A stretch of DNA of 64,000 nt from Pisolithus tinctorius (Eukaryota > Basidiomycota > Agaricomycetes > Boletales > Pisolithaceae): assembly GCA_024663395.1 (NCBI GenBank), contig JANFAH010000024.1, forward strand, positions 62,001-126,000, given 5' to 3'. Within the stretch, counting starts at the first letter, position 1, and the number at the start of each line of letters is the position of its first letter. The notes below the pieces were generated by a model. That model was not told the DNA's origin, searched no databases, and saw only the letters and a list, made by a program, of their open reading frames with translations. Positions 32,172-43,618 of this stretch are shown in pieces. The translations under genes and the position numbers were made by a program.

Positions 32172-32988
32172 ACTTGGGTGCTTGCCCAGCTTTTCTGCCA
32201 CCCTCTTCCCAGCATTGGTCTTTTGTATGACCTTTCTTTCTGCAATTTTCACAGGTGGACTTCTTTCCATCCTTTGCTGAGTAAGCTGCATCTTCAGAAT
32301 TTCCAGAGTTTCCAGAGTTGCCTCTCTTTGTCTGCATTTGGTGCCTATCATATTCATCAGAAATTACTTTGATTATGAAGTCCAGAGATAGGTCCTTTTG
32401 CATGACTAGGGCCGAAGATGTCATAGCTGCAAGGTTGGAGTCGTAAGAAGTGGGAAGTGAACTGAGGATGATGGCTGCAAAGTCATCGTCTGTGATTGAC
32501 TGTCCAAGCATGGAAAGTTGTTTGTGCAGTGTGGGCATCTTGTCAAAGTGAGTGCAGACATCACCTTTTTCCAAACAGCAGGATTCTTGGAGTTTTCTCT
32601 GAAGGTAGATTGTGATGACACGAGAGCAGTTTTGGAAAAGATCAGTGAGGACACCCCACACACTCTTCACAGTGTCTTCCTTCAGGACTCAAAGGAACAG
32701 AGATTCCGGGAGTGACACAGCAATCACTTGCTTGATGTATCCATTGTCCTTAGCCCATTGCCGAAGTTTTTCTGGGTATTCACTAAGAAGTTTTTGCTCC
32801 ATGGCTGTGGGCTTCCAGGAGGCATCTTTCCCTGCTGAAGGGTCCTCTGGTTTCACATCCAAGCTGGTCAGGTGTCTGATCAGCCCTTTTGAGCTGACAG
32901 CCCATTCAACCCAAGCCTTGTAATATAGCCAGTTGCTTCCGTCCACATTTAGGGTTGGGACTTGTAAGGAATGATCATCTTTTGCCAT
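32172..32988 (-). pseudogene. Copia gag with zinc knuckle
   Basis: Starts MAKDDHSLQVPTLNVDGSNW near 32988, the usual Copia gag opening with a conserved Trp. A frameshift near 32690 separates it from the next part (QLSMLGQSITDDDFAAIILS, LPTSYDSNLAAMTSS). The CCHC knuckle is CENCRKKGHTKDQC. Gag packages element RNA in virus-like particles. It is interrupted by the 900-bp solo LTR after APKWF. Confidence 0.88.
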
Positions 32989-33040
32989 AGTGGGTAGTGT
33001 TGCTGTGTATTAACTCTTTCGGAATTAGAGCACAAGAGCG

Positions 33041-33052
33041 GGGCTCATAACC
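33041..33052 (-). promoter_or_regulatory. Copia primer-binding site for half initiator tRNA-Met
   Basis: Directly after the 5' LTR the minus strand reads GGTTATGAGCCC. This is complementary to the anticodon stem-loop of initiator tRNA-Met (GGGCUCAUAACC), the known half-tRNA primer of Copia and Ty5. Confidence 0.7.
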
Positions 33053-33292
33053 TAACAAAGGTATGAGTTTCTACACTATGTCAGTACCAAGTAAATGAGT
33101 GGGAATCTAGCTATACTCACCTCAGTGTACGAAGTAGTCACTGAGGTGGAAAAGAACGGTGTGGAAAATTTATAGTACCATAATTGTAAGCATAATGTCA
33201 TCAGAATTTAATTCCAAGGGTCGGGGAACAATTCCAAGCCCTCTGGGTGAAACTCCAAGATGCTACCATAATTCCAGATCACATTCTTGACA
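33053..33292 (-). repeat. Copia 5' LTR
   Basis: 240 bp, matching 14905-15145. The outer flank is TGAAC (33293-33297). Confidence 0.93.
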
Positions 33293-33297
33293 TGAAC

Positions 33298-33620
33298 TGG
33301 TGAATGTGGAGACCAAGGGAAAAAATTGCTAAGTCCATCTGTCTTTCTGAGGGTTGGAAAGGTAGTAAGGGCCACTTTTCAGATAGCAGTATCATTGGAC
33401 TATGGCTGATGGAGTCAAGCATAGTCAGGGTCGGGAAATGCATCATGCAAGAGGTCAGGTTATTGGTGTTCCTGGACGCATCCTGGTCCAGGTCTGAAAG
33501 TTGTTTTGTCCCCCGAGTTTTTGCCGGTCCGGAAATGCCGGGACATCCATTTAGGGAAAGCGTGGGAGATATGGGGTTGGCTTGATATTTGGGGGATCTT
33601 TCTGTGCACCTGCGTTAATA
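33298..33620. other. Spacer between Copia and the Helitron gene
   Basis: No gene is recognised. Part may be the pre-insertion locus, and part the Helitron 5' leader. A GC-rich inverted stretch (GCCGGTCCGGAAATGCCGG) lies near 33523-33541. Confidence 0.4.
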
Positions 33621-36600
33621 ATGTCGTGCGATACGCAGGCGACTCATGTCCATGTGGACGAGGACAGTGGCACGCGCCGCTTGGTGGTCAACTCTCGGGA
33701 CTTGGATGGTGCTCGTGATGTTTCCTATGAGTTTCTTCGTCAGGAATATTCTTTTGATCATGTTACAGTTACAGATGTTATAAACCGGCATTCTGTGAAT
33801 CCATTAGGTCCCTATCTTACATGCGTTCCTTCGAGCGTGCGCGAATTGGTTGAACAGTTTCTGTTTTTTTCGGTGGCTCATCTGAGGGCGATCGCGCAGA
33901 TTCATGGGGTCTCGCTGCACGGAAGGTTGCGGCGGGGGATGTGTAAAGATGCTCTATGCTTGCATGATTGTGAAGGATCCTGTCCCTCTGTGTCGTATGT
34001 ATTCCACGTCCTAAAGTGCCCACGGCGCAATTATATATTCGTGCCCGACCTGCACCGGCCATCCAACTCCTATTCCAATGAGTGTTACATGAAGACGATG
34101 GAAAACACTAAGAAGCAACGGCAGCGACGAGCGGCAAATGCGCTAGAGCGTCTGGCTCCGGTGGGCTCTCCTGCCGAACCTCCTCTGGTCTCGCCGTTTC
34201 CGCCCGTACAATCGTTTGCAGCAAAGTGCGAGATTATTTGGGAGTGGCAGGTGGAGATGTCCCCTGATCATCTGCAGGAGGGGATATGCGCTGTCTGTGC
34301 CCAGATATTTGCCGCAGAGTTGCTTGTCGACGTTGTCCCGAGTAAAGAGATGTTATTGACTCTCAATAATAATTGGTTGCCCGCAGAGACACGGCCTCGT
34401 ACATATGACATCGCCAAATACGAGGGCGCGATTCTGTGTTGTCATGGCATGTCCTGCCTTGACGACATCAGGGGCCTTCGTATGTGCCCGTGCTGTCGCA
34501 GATCCTTGAGCAGCCCGAAGCTGAGGCAGCCAAAAGATGCGATTGTGAACTTTCAGTACTATGGCATTAGTGAGCTACCTGTGGACGTGAAATCTGCGCT
34601 GGCATGTGCTAGTCAATTTGAGCTACAGCTGATTGCGCTGGCCCGGGCGACTGTGATTACCCATCATTATCAAACAAAGGGTGCACGTGGTGGTCGTTTG
34701 CCAGAGGAAGCGAGCCAGCGCTTTAATAGAGGAAATGTCGCGATTCTGCTGCAGGATCCCGGTGCCTTGCGAACGGTACTCCCCCCAACCACTGCAGAGA
34801 TTGAGGGTGCGATGTGTGTTGTGTTTGCAGGTGGCTCTTATCGGCCAACTTTGGATGCTTTACGCAAATTTCCTCTGGTGCTTGTGAATAAGAGTAGGGT
34901 GCAGACGTTAATTGAGTGGCTCATTGCTCACAACATGTGGTATAAGGCCAACGGCGTTACATTTTCGCAGGATATTTTGGAGTCCTTGGTGGTTGGTGAC
35001 GGAGAGGAGGGTTTGTTGGCTGGGATGCAAATTACGCACCTGCCTGATGCGGGTTCAATGCCCACATCGTGTGGGGCGGAGTGGGACATGCTGTCGAATG
35101 ACCTTGTTACAGAGTGTGTGGCCTATACTCAGGGGGATCACTCGGAGCGTTCTCATCGGGCAATGAAGGCTGGGGCCCTTGCCCATGCATTGCAAGGCAA
35201 GAAGTTCGTTGTTAGTCATTCGGGTTCCCAGCTCCTTGGCGACGATTCTCCGTGTTTTCTGAGTGCGCTGTTTCCTCATTTGGATCCGTGGGGTATCGGG
35301 GGCTTCAACCATCCTGCTCGGGAGCCTGGCCAGCGTTTGTCATTCCAACGGCAGGTTAGAAATTTGTTACGCCAGGTCGACTCGCCTTTTATGCATGATC
35401 CTTCCTTCGCATTCATCTGTTGGAACGTTATGCAGAAGCGTGCGGCGAATGATAACACGGTGTTTTGCATTCCATCAGCACGTCGTCACTCTCTGGTCAA
35501 AGAGTTGCATGAGAACGAGGGGTTCGTGCGCTCGCTCGCGCAGAGATTCGAGCGCGACACGCACGCTAAGGTTGTTTCTCCAGGCGAGCGTCGGGCCTTG
35601 CAGTTATTCCGTGAGCTTAGTGTCGTTTCCAGAACCTTGCCAGGCAGTGATGGCTACAAGTTATGTAGACGGAATGAGATATGCTCGCTCATTTGCAGAT
35701 TAGGCACACCTGCGTTTTTTGTGACATTAAACCCGCACGACCTCACCAATGTTCTTGTAGGGCATTTTGGGGGGTTGGAAGCGTCTCGCTGGCATACCCT
35801 CTCTGCGTACGATCGTGCAAGTTTTGTTGCCTCCCATCCTGGCGCTGCCGCAAGGGCGTTCGATTGTATTATTCAGGGCTTTCTTCACATCGTGGTCAAA
35901 TACAACAGGGGGGTTGGACTGTTTGGGAAATGCTCGGGGTATTATGGGACGGTGGAGGCCCAGGGTCGCGGTACACTTCATTGTCATATGTTGTTGTGGG
36001 TGGAGGGCAATCTGAATCCTGAACATCTGCGATCTTTGATGCTGGAGAACACTGCATTTGAAGATGAAGTCTTGCAGTGGTTGGAAGATCTCATCAAATG
36101 TGAGCTGTGAGCTGCTGGGGACGACCATCGAGAACATGTTTTCGTTGTTTGGTGACTCGAAGAAACCCCGTTGTCAGGAGGGCACAGAGGATCCCCGATT
36201 GCTTGCCCCTCCTTGTGTGGAAGACATGGAGGAGGACTTGTTTCGACTGCAGTACGAGGATCTTGTACAGCGGCTAGCTGTGGAATGTAATTGGCACGAA
36301 CATACTGCAACTTGCTTCAAAAACCTTCGCCGTGGAGAAGAGCCTGGAGATGCAACTTGTCGCATGCGCATTGACGGATCAGTTCGAGAACGTTCATATG
36401 TCGATTCCGAGACGGAGTCAATTTTGCTTCGCCGTCTGCACCCTCGCATCAATAATTACAATGACGTTGTCTTGTTTCTGCTGCAATGCAACATGGATAT
36501 TAAGCATATTGGGTCAGGCACCGCTGCCAAAGCGCTGACATACTACATCAGCGACTACATCACCAAGAACGAGCTTCAAGTGCATGTGGGCTTGCAGGCA

Positions 36601-39579
36601 ATCCGTGCTGCTATCGACAGCCATTCCCTACACTTCAGTGGCAACGTTGATGCATCCCCGGCCATGCGCGAGAGAAATTTGCTGACAAAGACAGTGAATG
36701 CCATGATGGGCAGGCAGGAGATCTCACATCAACAGGTAATGAGCTATCTTGTTGGCGGTGGTGACCATTATTGCAATCATCAGTTTCGTACCGTGTGTTT
36801 TTACGAGTTTATCGATATAGCCCGGGTGCATGAAGACCATGTGGATGGTTTGTGCAACTGCGCATCAAACAGAGGTCTGGATTGTCTTGACAATGATTTC
36901 GGGCAGACATGCATGGCGTACACTGGCAACAGTACAGTTTACGTGGCAAGCGATACCGTGGACTATTTAATGCGTCCTGCGATTGCGCCATTTGACCACA
37001 TGTGCCTTTGGGAATTTATAGAGCAGACCGAGAAAGTCAGGAAAGGTTCATCAACTACAAAGTCGCCATCATCTAGTGATTGCGCCAGAGCGACCGATGG
37101 AAACATACCTGAACGTGAACGCCCCGCTTACTCTCGTAGATTGCGGGCCCCCTTTGCTGAAGAACTGCATCCTCAGTTTTCATCTCATGAGGTGTGCATG
37201 CATAACACGTTCGTTGTTCCTGTTATTCTTGGAGACGCCATTCCATTTCCGCACAAATCTGATCACCGGCTGGAAGAGTTTTCTCGTGCAATGTTGTTAC
37301 TATTCCATCCATGGCGTAAGCCATCCGACTTGCTTGCTCTGAGGACTTGTTGGACTGAGTCCTTTGATTTGTATGATTTTCCGCCTCATCTGGCTCGTGT
37401 AATCTCCAACTTCTTGATTGAGATGGAATGCAAGGATGCGCGGGATACCGTTCGGAGTGCAGGTACTACAGGCGCTGTGCCTCCTCATGCCGGCGCAACA
37501 TTTGTACCACCATCCTGTTTCGATCGGGACATCGACGAGTTGAAAGATGCCTTGATACATGACACAGACCTGCAGGGACAGGTTGACGAGGAGATCTGGT
37601 TGTCTGATCCTGTGAACACTGATCGTCAGCCACTGCTTGCGATTCCAGAGGATGAGATGAATGTCATTCGAATGACTTGTGCGTTGGTGGGGGTTGAACC
37701 CTGCTTGCCTGTGATCACCAACCCCGGCCTTCGGTTAGTCGAGGTCACCCAGGAACTCGAAGAACAGCTGGGTGTGCATAGGAACTTTATGGCCTCACAG
37801 CGTAAGCGGAAACGACCTGCTTTTGTAGCAGACTGTGAATCCGATAATGGCACGGAGGCATGCGACGGCTCACCCTCTAAGCGTCGACGCACATCAGGCA
37901 CTTCCCTGCAACCATCGGTCTCTATTAAGGTTGTTTCGCACATGGGCCACGATGACGTGGCACATCCTGTTGCTCGTCCTACGGATGACATCTTGCAGCA
38001 TGTCATCCAAAAATGGTCATTACATGAAAATCCGGAACAACTTCGTGCCTTTACTTTGGTGACTGAGCACATGTTTCATGCGAATGTTGAGCAAATGCTG
38101 CTTTTCATCACTGGAATAGGTGGCTCGGGTAAGACGCATGTAATTCGCGTGATTGTCGATGCTTTTGCTCAATGTGGCCGGCGGCATGAGATCTTGTTGA
38201 GTGCACCTACTGGTAGCGCTGCTTGTCTGATCGATGGCTACACCATTCATGCACTCACGTTGATGACTATTGGGACACAGGGCACGCACAACACCCATGA
38301 TCGCCTGTCAAATGGGAAGGGACATCATAAAGTTGACGTGGATGAATTACAGGAAATCTGGCGTGATGTTAGGTATCTGGTCCTTGACGAAGTCTCCATG
38401 GTTTCCGCTGAATTGTTGAGCAATATTGCCGATCGCCTATCGTTGGCCAAAGAGGGTGAACCTGCCGCAAAGGATGCGCCGTTTGGTGGGATCAATATCA
38501 TCTTTGCTGGAGACATGGGTCAGCTTCGCCCTGTGAATGGCTCCGCACTGTACTCACATGCGCTGGTGAGTAACCTCGGCAAACACACATTTGAGACTGT
38601 CAGAGGCCAGGGGCGTCTGTTCGGGGCTTTCCTCTGGCGTTCTCTGAGCCACGTCGTACAGTTGATCCAGAATGAGCGTGCTAAATTGGATCCACACTTT
38701 GTTGACTTGCTTAACCGGGTCAGGATAGGTGAGGCTCGTACCTCCTCTGACAATATTGAAACGGACATCAAGGTGCTGGAGAGCAGGCAGCTAGCCCACC
38801 TGGAAAAGGTCAACCCTCAAGAGTTCTTTGGCTTTCGCGATGCACCTATTGTCTTTGGTGAACGCCGTTTGCGAGATCGTTGGAATGAGGAAAAGGCCAG
38901 ATCCTTTGCACGTGACACTGGACAAGAGTTGTTGTTCTATTATGCAGAACACTTTTGTAACAATGAGCGTGTGATGGGGATCGAGGATGACCGCTTGGCA
39001 TTCGTTCGCCCGAAAGACACCAAGGACTATCTGGGTAGGCTCCCTCTGCTGCCTGGCATGCCGGTGCTCATCACTGAAAATCTTGCAATTGCAGGAAGGG
39101 TGGTCAACGGTGCGCGAGGGATGGTGCATGAAATTGCGTATTCAGTGATTCATGGAAAGCATGTCGCGCGCTGTGTGTATGTATCAGTTCCAGCGTCTAC
39201 CTTGCACCTCCCAGGAGAGGCTGAGCACATAGTGGCGATCTTCCCTCGCGCGTGCACCATTTCTTACACATCCAAGCATGCTGGAGTCTTCAGGGTCAGC
39301 CGCCGTCAGGTGCCCCTCGTACCTGGTTGGGCCTTCACCGATTATAAGGCCCAGGGTGCCACGTTGGACAAGGTGATCGTTGATTTGGCCAGTGCGAGGA
39401 GTGTCCAACATGCATATGTTATGCTGTCTCGTGCACGGTCTCTCAGTAATCTAGCCATCTTCCGATCGTTCTCACCACGACGTGTGCTTGGATGGTTACA
39501 AGAAGACCTTCGTACAGAGTTCCAACGCCTCCATGCACTCGATGCCATCACATCTGCCGCTTTCTACAAATCCCATTAA
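33621..39579 (+). pseudogene. Helitron Rep/helicase (RepHel), split by a 7-bp duplication
   Basis: The rolling-circle transposase of a Helitron. The first ATG is at 33621 (MSCDTQATHVHVDEDSG). The first about 829 residues include an N-terminal Cys cluster (CKDALCLHDCEGSC) and end with the HUH nuclease motif in GRGTLHCHMLLWVEG. After TGA at 36107-36109 a second frame gives the paired Tyr (YYISDYITKNE), then a PIF1-type SF1 helicase: GIGGSGKTHVIRVIVDAF (Walker A), LVLDEVSMVSAELL (Walker B), INIIFAGDMGQLRPVNG, PVLITENLAIAGRVVNGARG and FTDYKAQGATLDKVIV. The break is a tandem TGAGCTG TGAGCTG at 36101-36114; losing one copy would restore the frame. Otherwise it is nearly 2000 codons without a stop. 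Confidence 0.92.
36101..36114 (+). repeat. 7-bp tandem duplication that shifts the RepHel frame
   Basis: TGAGCTG occurs twice in a row. The frame upstream ends LIKCEL-stop and the frame downstream resumes CELLGTT, so the same residues are read twice. Confidence 0.85.
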
Positions 39580-39723
39580 TTCTCTTGGCCCAGCTTCCAG
39601 TGTTGTACGTCATCTCCCGGTTACGCTGGAATACCCGCACCCCTTCCTACAACACTCAAAAGCCCTCCCCCCTCTTTACCACTCCATCCTTCCTATTCTG
39701 TGGCACGCCACCCACCCCCGCAC

Positions 39724-40880
39724 ATGTCATTCTTGCCATCCTCGAACCATGTCCTTGCAGCCGACCTGTGGCCCAGCCACATCAGTCGCATTATAGAATC
39801 TCATGTCCACGTCGGGGATCTCCTCGAGTGGCAGCATTTCCCGTCCTCTTTGTCACAATTCGTCCAATGGGGGGCGGTCTCACAAGACTGCACTGTCGAC
39901 AAGAAATCCCGCAGTTTCTTGCTGGTCTACAAAACAATTCCCTACAACGAGCCATCCTCTGCAGTTTACCCCATCTCCGTCCGTATTTATGGTTATCTCC
40001 AACACTTCTCGTTGGGGGATGTCGGGAACTGGGAGGGGTTCGTTACATGCAACCCATCACATCGCCATTCCCTCCTAACCGCCCTGTGACAGTGACAGCA
40101 GTAGGGCACAGTATGCTGCGCAAACCATCAACCTTACTGGCAATGGTCTTGACGTTGCATGGAAAAATCAACTGGACCGCCTTAACCTCGCTGCAACATT
40201 TGCAAGCCGTGCCCTGAAAATTCCTCTTGCGCAGACACAGTTCCGCCGTCAACTGTACATGCAACGCAAAGTTTTTGACAAGGTCTGTCGCCGTGCCTGC
40301 AGTAGCCCTTCGCAAACCAACATATGTGTATCTCTTTCAGATCTCCCCCCCCTCATCGCAGCAACTGTCCCCCAGCTCTACAGACCCCCTACAGGTGAAT
40401 CCCCACATGCGGGACGGGCCCCACATGCCCACGGGTCCCTGGAAATGGAATGGGCCCATAGAGATCTTGGATCTGCAGAAAGATGGCACCATCATCCCCA
40501 TTCATGAAATATTGCTTGCGTCGGGTGATCTTGTCGAAGTAGATGCGGAATTTGATCTGGTCATAGGGCGCGGACACACCGGTTCCAAGCACCTCCGGGT
40601 GTTCCTATCTTGCAAGCAAGTGCTCCGTCTACAACCTGCCTCAGACAATGAATCACCGACGGCACACTCAATGAATGTAAGCATATCAACGATATTGGCT
40701 TGTAACCAGCTCATTGGATGGCAGACCGGATCACCTACACCGGTAAAGCGTGTCCGTGCTTTCAAGGCCACGACCGATGACCCCCTCCCACCAACCTCGC
40801 CCCCCAGCTGCACAAACCCCAAGAAATCCCTCAAGCACAATAACCACCATGCCACTGTGCAGGCTCCGAAGCCGCGTTAA
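39724..40880 (+). CDS. Unknown spliced gene downstream of RepHel (gene A)
   Basis: I do not recognise the family. It starts MSFLPSSNHVLAADLWPSHI at 39724. The first exon includes LEWQHFPSSLSQFVQWGAVS and SISVRIYGYLQHFSLGDVGN (approximate), then an intron probably ends in CTAAC...ACAG near 40090-40100. The next exon reads AAQTINLTGNGLDVAWKNQL and RQLYMQRKVFDK. A clear intron, GTCTGT...TTTCAG, spans about 40283-40340. The last exon contains GPWKWNGPIEILDLQKDGTI and EILLASGDLVEVDAEFDLVI and ends at TAA 40878-40880. It has the same orientation as RepHel, 145 bp downstream, which suggests Helitron cargo or an accessory gene. Exact splice sites are uncertain. Confidence 0.5.
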
Positions 40881-41192
40881 CCATGTCTTGCCGCATTTCA
40901 CATGATGCCTTATAGAACTCCTTTTCTCTGTGACCGCACATCTCTTAGGTACCTCGTCCTGATCACTACCACAATAGACTTTGAGCCTCGGCCCCAGTGT
41001 GTAGTTGCAATGTCTTATTCATCGATCGAAACTAAATTTGCCATCCGCACCGGAGTGTTTTGCCGCCTCCCGCACATTTCATCTGAAAATCCAGTGATCC
41101 GTGCATCCGCGCACCTAATCAAATGTACCGTTCCACAATCTCATTAAAGCGCACCCTTCGACGTCGTTTGTGAGCCCTGTAAGAATCAGACA

Positions 41193-42403
41193 ATGCCACC
41201 CAAACGCGATGCATCCACCGCCAGGGAGCCAGCAGCCACAAAGCGTCAGCGTGCATTGGCCCCTGCCAACCCGGGACCTCTACTATCTGAAGCGCCTGCT
41301 GTGACAGAGGCACAACCACCTCAAACCCCTGACGAACAACCCCGTGTGTCCCCTGCATCTGCGGGAACGCTCTCCAATAGCGATAATGGCGACATCGACC
41401 AAAACACCCGCTCATCAGCTACCACACAGACTGCCGAAACCCCCCCACTGCCTGTCAAAGACACCTGCGAGAATGACATCTCACAGAAAATGTCTGCAGT
41501 GCCCACCAACACCCAGCCCCCACCTAACCCCCCGTCAAACAGCATTGTGCCCACAGCCATTACCAACCTTATCGACGAGGAAAGCGTCAGGAGCTACCCA
41601 CCTCAACTGCTCAGGTGAGCACATCCATCATTGGTGTTCCATGTCGTCAACTCTGTTTCCAAGCCGCCTACGAAAACTGTCCACATTCACTAATGCGCAG
41701 GCCAACACATACGCTCTCGGGCTCCTACCAACCACGCTCGCATGGGGAAAGCCTGACCCCTACAAGGACCGCAGTAAACAACTTTGCGATCCTCTCACTA
41801 ACCAACCAGTCACTGTCTGGGTTCCAGGTCACGTCACCAATGTTTGGTTCATGAAAAATGGGATTCCAGACCACCAATGCTCCACCACCATCCTTCCACT
41901 ATCCAGGGCTGTCGGTCGATATGCTGCAGAATTGATGTCCCGTTCGTGCACTCCAACCCTGCGTATGTTTTCTAATGCTAGATTCAAGATCACCTCCTTA
42001 CTCCTTTTCGTCAGCTATCACAGACATTGAGTCCTCATTGATTCGTGCCATGCGATGGCAAACACCCAAGCAAGGGGGGGAGGTATGCAGTTCCTAAGTG
42101 CCTCCATCACCAATCTGACGTGACGCATAGCCCACACTCTTCAACTCCACGTTTGATGCCCGGGAACTTCTACAGGCCAAAAGCGCGATGGAAAAATATG
42201 ACCCAACCGATCTCAGCAAACGAGACCTGCTCTTATTGGAGTGTCGCATCATCTGCTATCGACAGAAAGACAACAATGGTCGCTGGACCTTATTCCGTGC
42301 ACAGTTCGAGCTTCAGGCAATCCACCTCCTGCACAAGGCCTCCAACCCCTCCGATGCTGGGAATTCAGATCACGCAGCAGAAATCAGCGGCCTCGCTATT
42401 TAA
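41193..42403 (+). CDS. Unknown spliced gene downstream of RepHel (gene B)
   Basis: Starts MPPKRDASTAREPAATKRQR, with a Pro/Thr-rich low-complexity N-terminus of about 140 residues ending EESVRSYPPQLLR. Intron-like segments are GTGAGC...GCGCAG (about 41616-41700), GTATGT...GTCAG (about 41961-42015) and GTATGC...GCATAG (about 42083-42130). The folded part reads ALGLLPTTLAWGKPDPYKDR, PVTVWVPGHVTNVWFMKNGI and, in the last exon, YDPTDLSKRDLLLLECRIIC with a coiled-coil-like end. No domain is recognised. The basic N-terminus suggests a nuclear protein, which is inference. The frame at the first junction is not perfectly resolved. Confidence 0.5.
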
Positions 42404-42813
42404 ATCATCTAAAACAGGATTCTCAAATCGAAGCGAATGCGCATCTGACACTTACACACTTTTTCATCCCCACCTCCAAACCACCATACAGTCTGCGTTC
42501 TTTACATTACGGGTCTTATGCCCTTGAGATTCAACGAGGCCCTTCTTAGAAACAACTTTTGCAACCCCATGTTATCATCTTGTGTGTAGATTGCGATAGA
42601 TGCAAAATCTGCAATGCATTTGCCACGTCGCATAATGGCCTGTGCAGGTTTGCCCCACATCGATCGTTGCGAACTTTCATCCGCTTCGTAAGCCTCTCAT
42701 GAGCTACAACCACCCATAAAGAGAGAGAACATCCCCAATGCGGATCCTCCGAGCTCCCGCTCACCAGCCGTTAACAATGCCCAGGCAAGTCTCGACCCTC
42801 TCAATTTACCGCC

Positions 42814-43140
42814 ATGTCCAGCTCATCTCCTTACACTGTCCTCGGCTGGTTCCTCACTCATGGGGGTAACACAGGTCCCCGCCTCGTATTTGTACGCCGT
42901 CGCAGAGCGCGTACCCGGGTCATGTTTGACCGCTCTCTATTCCCACCCAATACAAATGTCACGCGGACCCACGTTCACATCAATGACTCCATCTATCGTG
43001 TCTTTTTTGATCGGGATCGTCATCAACATCAGCGGGCAAGCGCCTCCTACTTCTTCGTCCGCATGCTAAACCCGGCCAGAGCTGTGGACATCTGGCCTGA
43101 GAATGACATCAATGACCTTTTGGACGTCCTTGCCATGTAA
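42814..43140 (+). CDS. Small unknown gene (gene C), 108 aa
   Basis: A single frame with a good start context (GCCATGTCC). The protein is MSSSSPYTVLGWFLTHGGNT..., with a basic patch FVRRRRARTRVMF and an acidic end WPENDINDLLDVLAM. It lies between gene B and the NTase-like gene in the same orientation, consistent with a co-mobilised set. No family is recognised, and a missing 3' exon cannot be excluded. Confidence 0.45.
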   Translation: MSSSSPYTVLGWFLTHGGNTGPRLVFVRRRRARTRVMFDRSLFPPNTNVTRTHVHINDSIYRVFFDRDRHQHQRASASYFFVRMLNPARAVDIWPENDINDLLDVLAM

Positions 43141-43618
43141 GCACAGCATTTCTGCAAAATCGCAACCACGTCTCACCCCAACATAGCCTTGATGAACGCT
43201 TCCCATTAATCGTCAACACCAACACCTCAGATTAAAATCAACTTTTGAGTCTTTCCATTATATACTACACAGAGATAAGCAATGTAGCGCAGACCCAGTA
43301 GACCACACTGTGCCGTTCGGACAATCTTAGACGATCTCTGCAACCTTTATCCTGCCCCTATCCACCCACCCACCTCGACAACCCGGTAGGTACCCGTGGT
43401 CCTGACCCTAACACCTGCATGAGATCCCGCTGAGTACCCGCCCACCCACCCTTCCACCCACCTCTCCCCTAACATCAGCGCCGCAACCCGACGACCTCCC
43501 GCTCACCCGTCTTTCCGACCTCTATCCTATGTCCCATCCCGTCCGTGATCCAACCGCGGAAAATATCCTGTCGTAATAAAAAGGTGCCTAACTGTCTGTC
43601 AGAAAGCAACGAACCACC
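43141..43618. other. Intergenic, C-rich spacer
   Basis: It contains C-rich runs of CCCACC type near 43360-43470 and is probably the promoter region of the next gene. No gene seen. Confidence 0.5.

Larger units (their letters stand above)
14905..33292 (-). mobile_element. Copia LTR retrotransposon, carrying three nested insertions
   Basis: LTRs of 240-241 bp lie at 33053-33292 (5') and 14905-15145 (3'). The target duplication TGAAC is found at 14900-14904 and 33293-33297. Reading leftward the order is PBS, gag, protease, integrase, RT, RNase H, polypurine tract, 3' LTR, the Copia order. Insertions are a 900-bp solo LTR in gag, a 1.85-kb LTR-like element in RT and LINE2 in the RNase H C-terminus. 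Net length is about 5 kb. Many TGA stops and a protease Asp to Asn change make it inactive. It is the oldest layer of this nest. Confidence 0.95.

Noticed and set aside
35727..36137. Minus-strand open frames under RepHel
   Set aside because: They are antisense shadows of a clear Helitron gene with conserved motifs on plus.
36058..39579. A separate PIF1 helicase gene
   Set aside because: The frame directly continues RepHel; the apparent start lies upstream of the 7-bp duplication in a shadow frame, so it is the C-terminal half of one gene.
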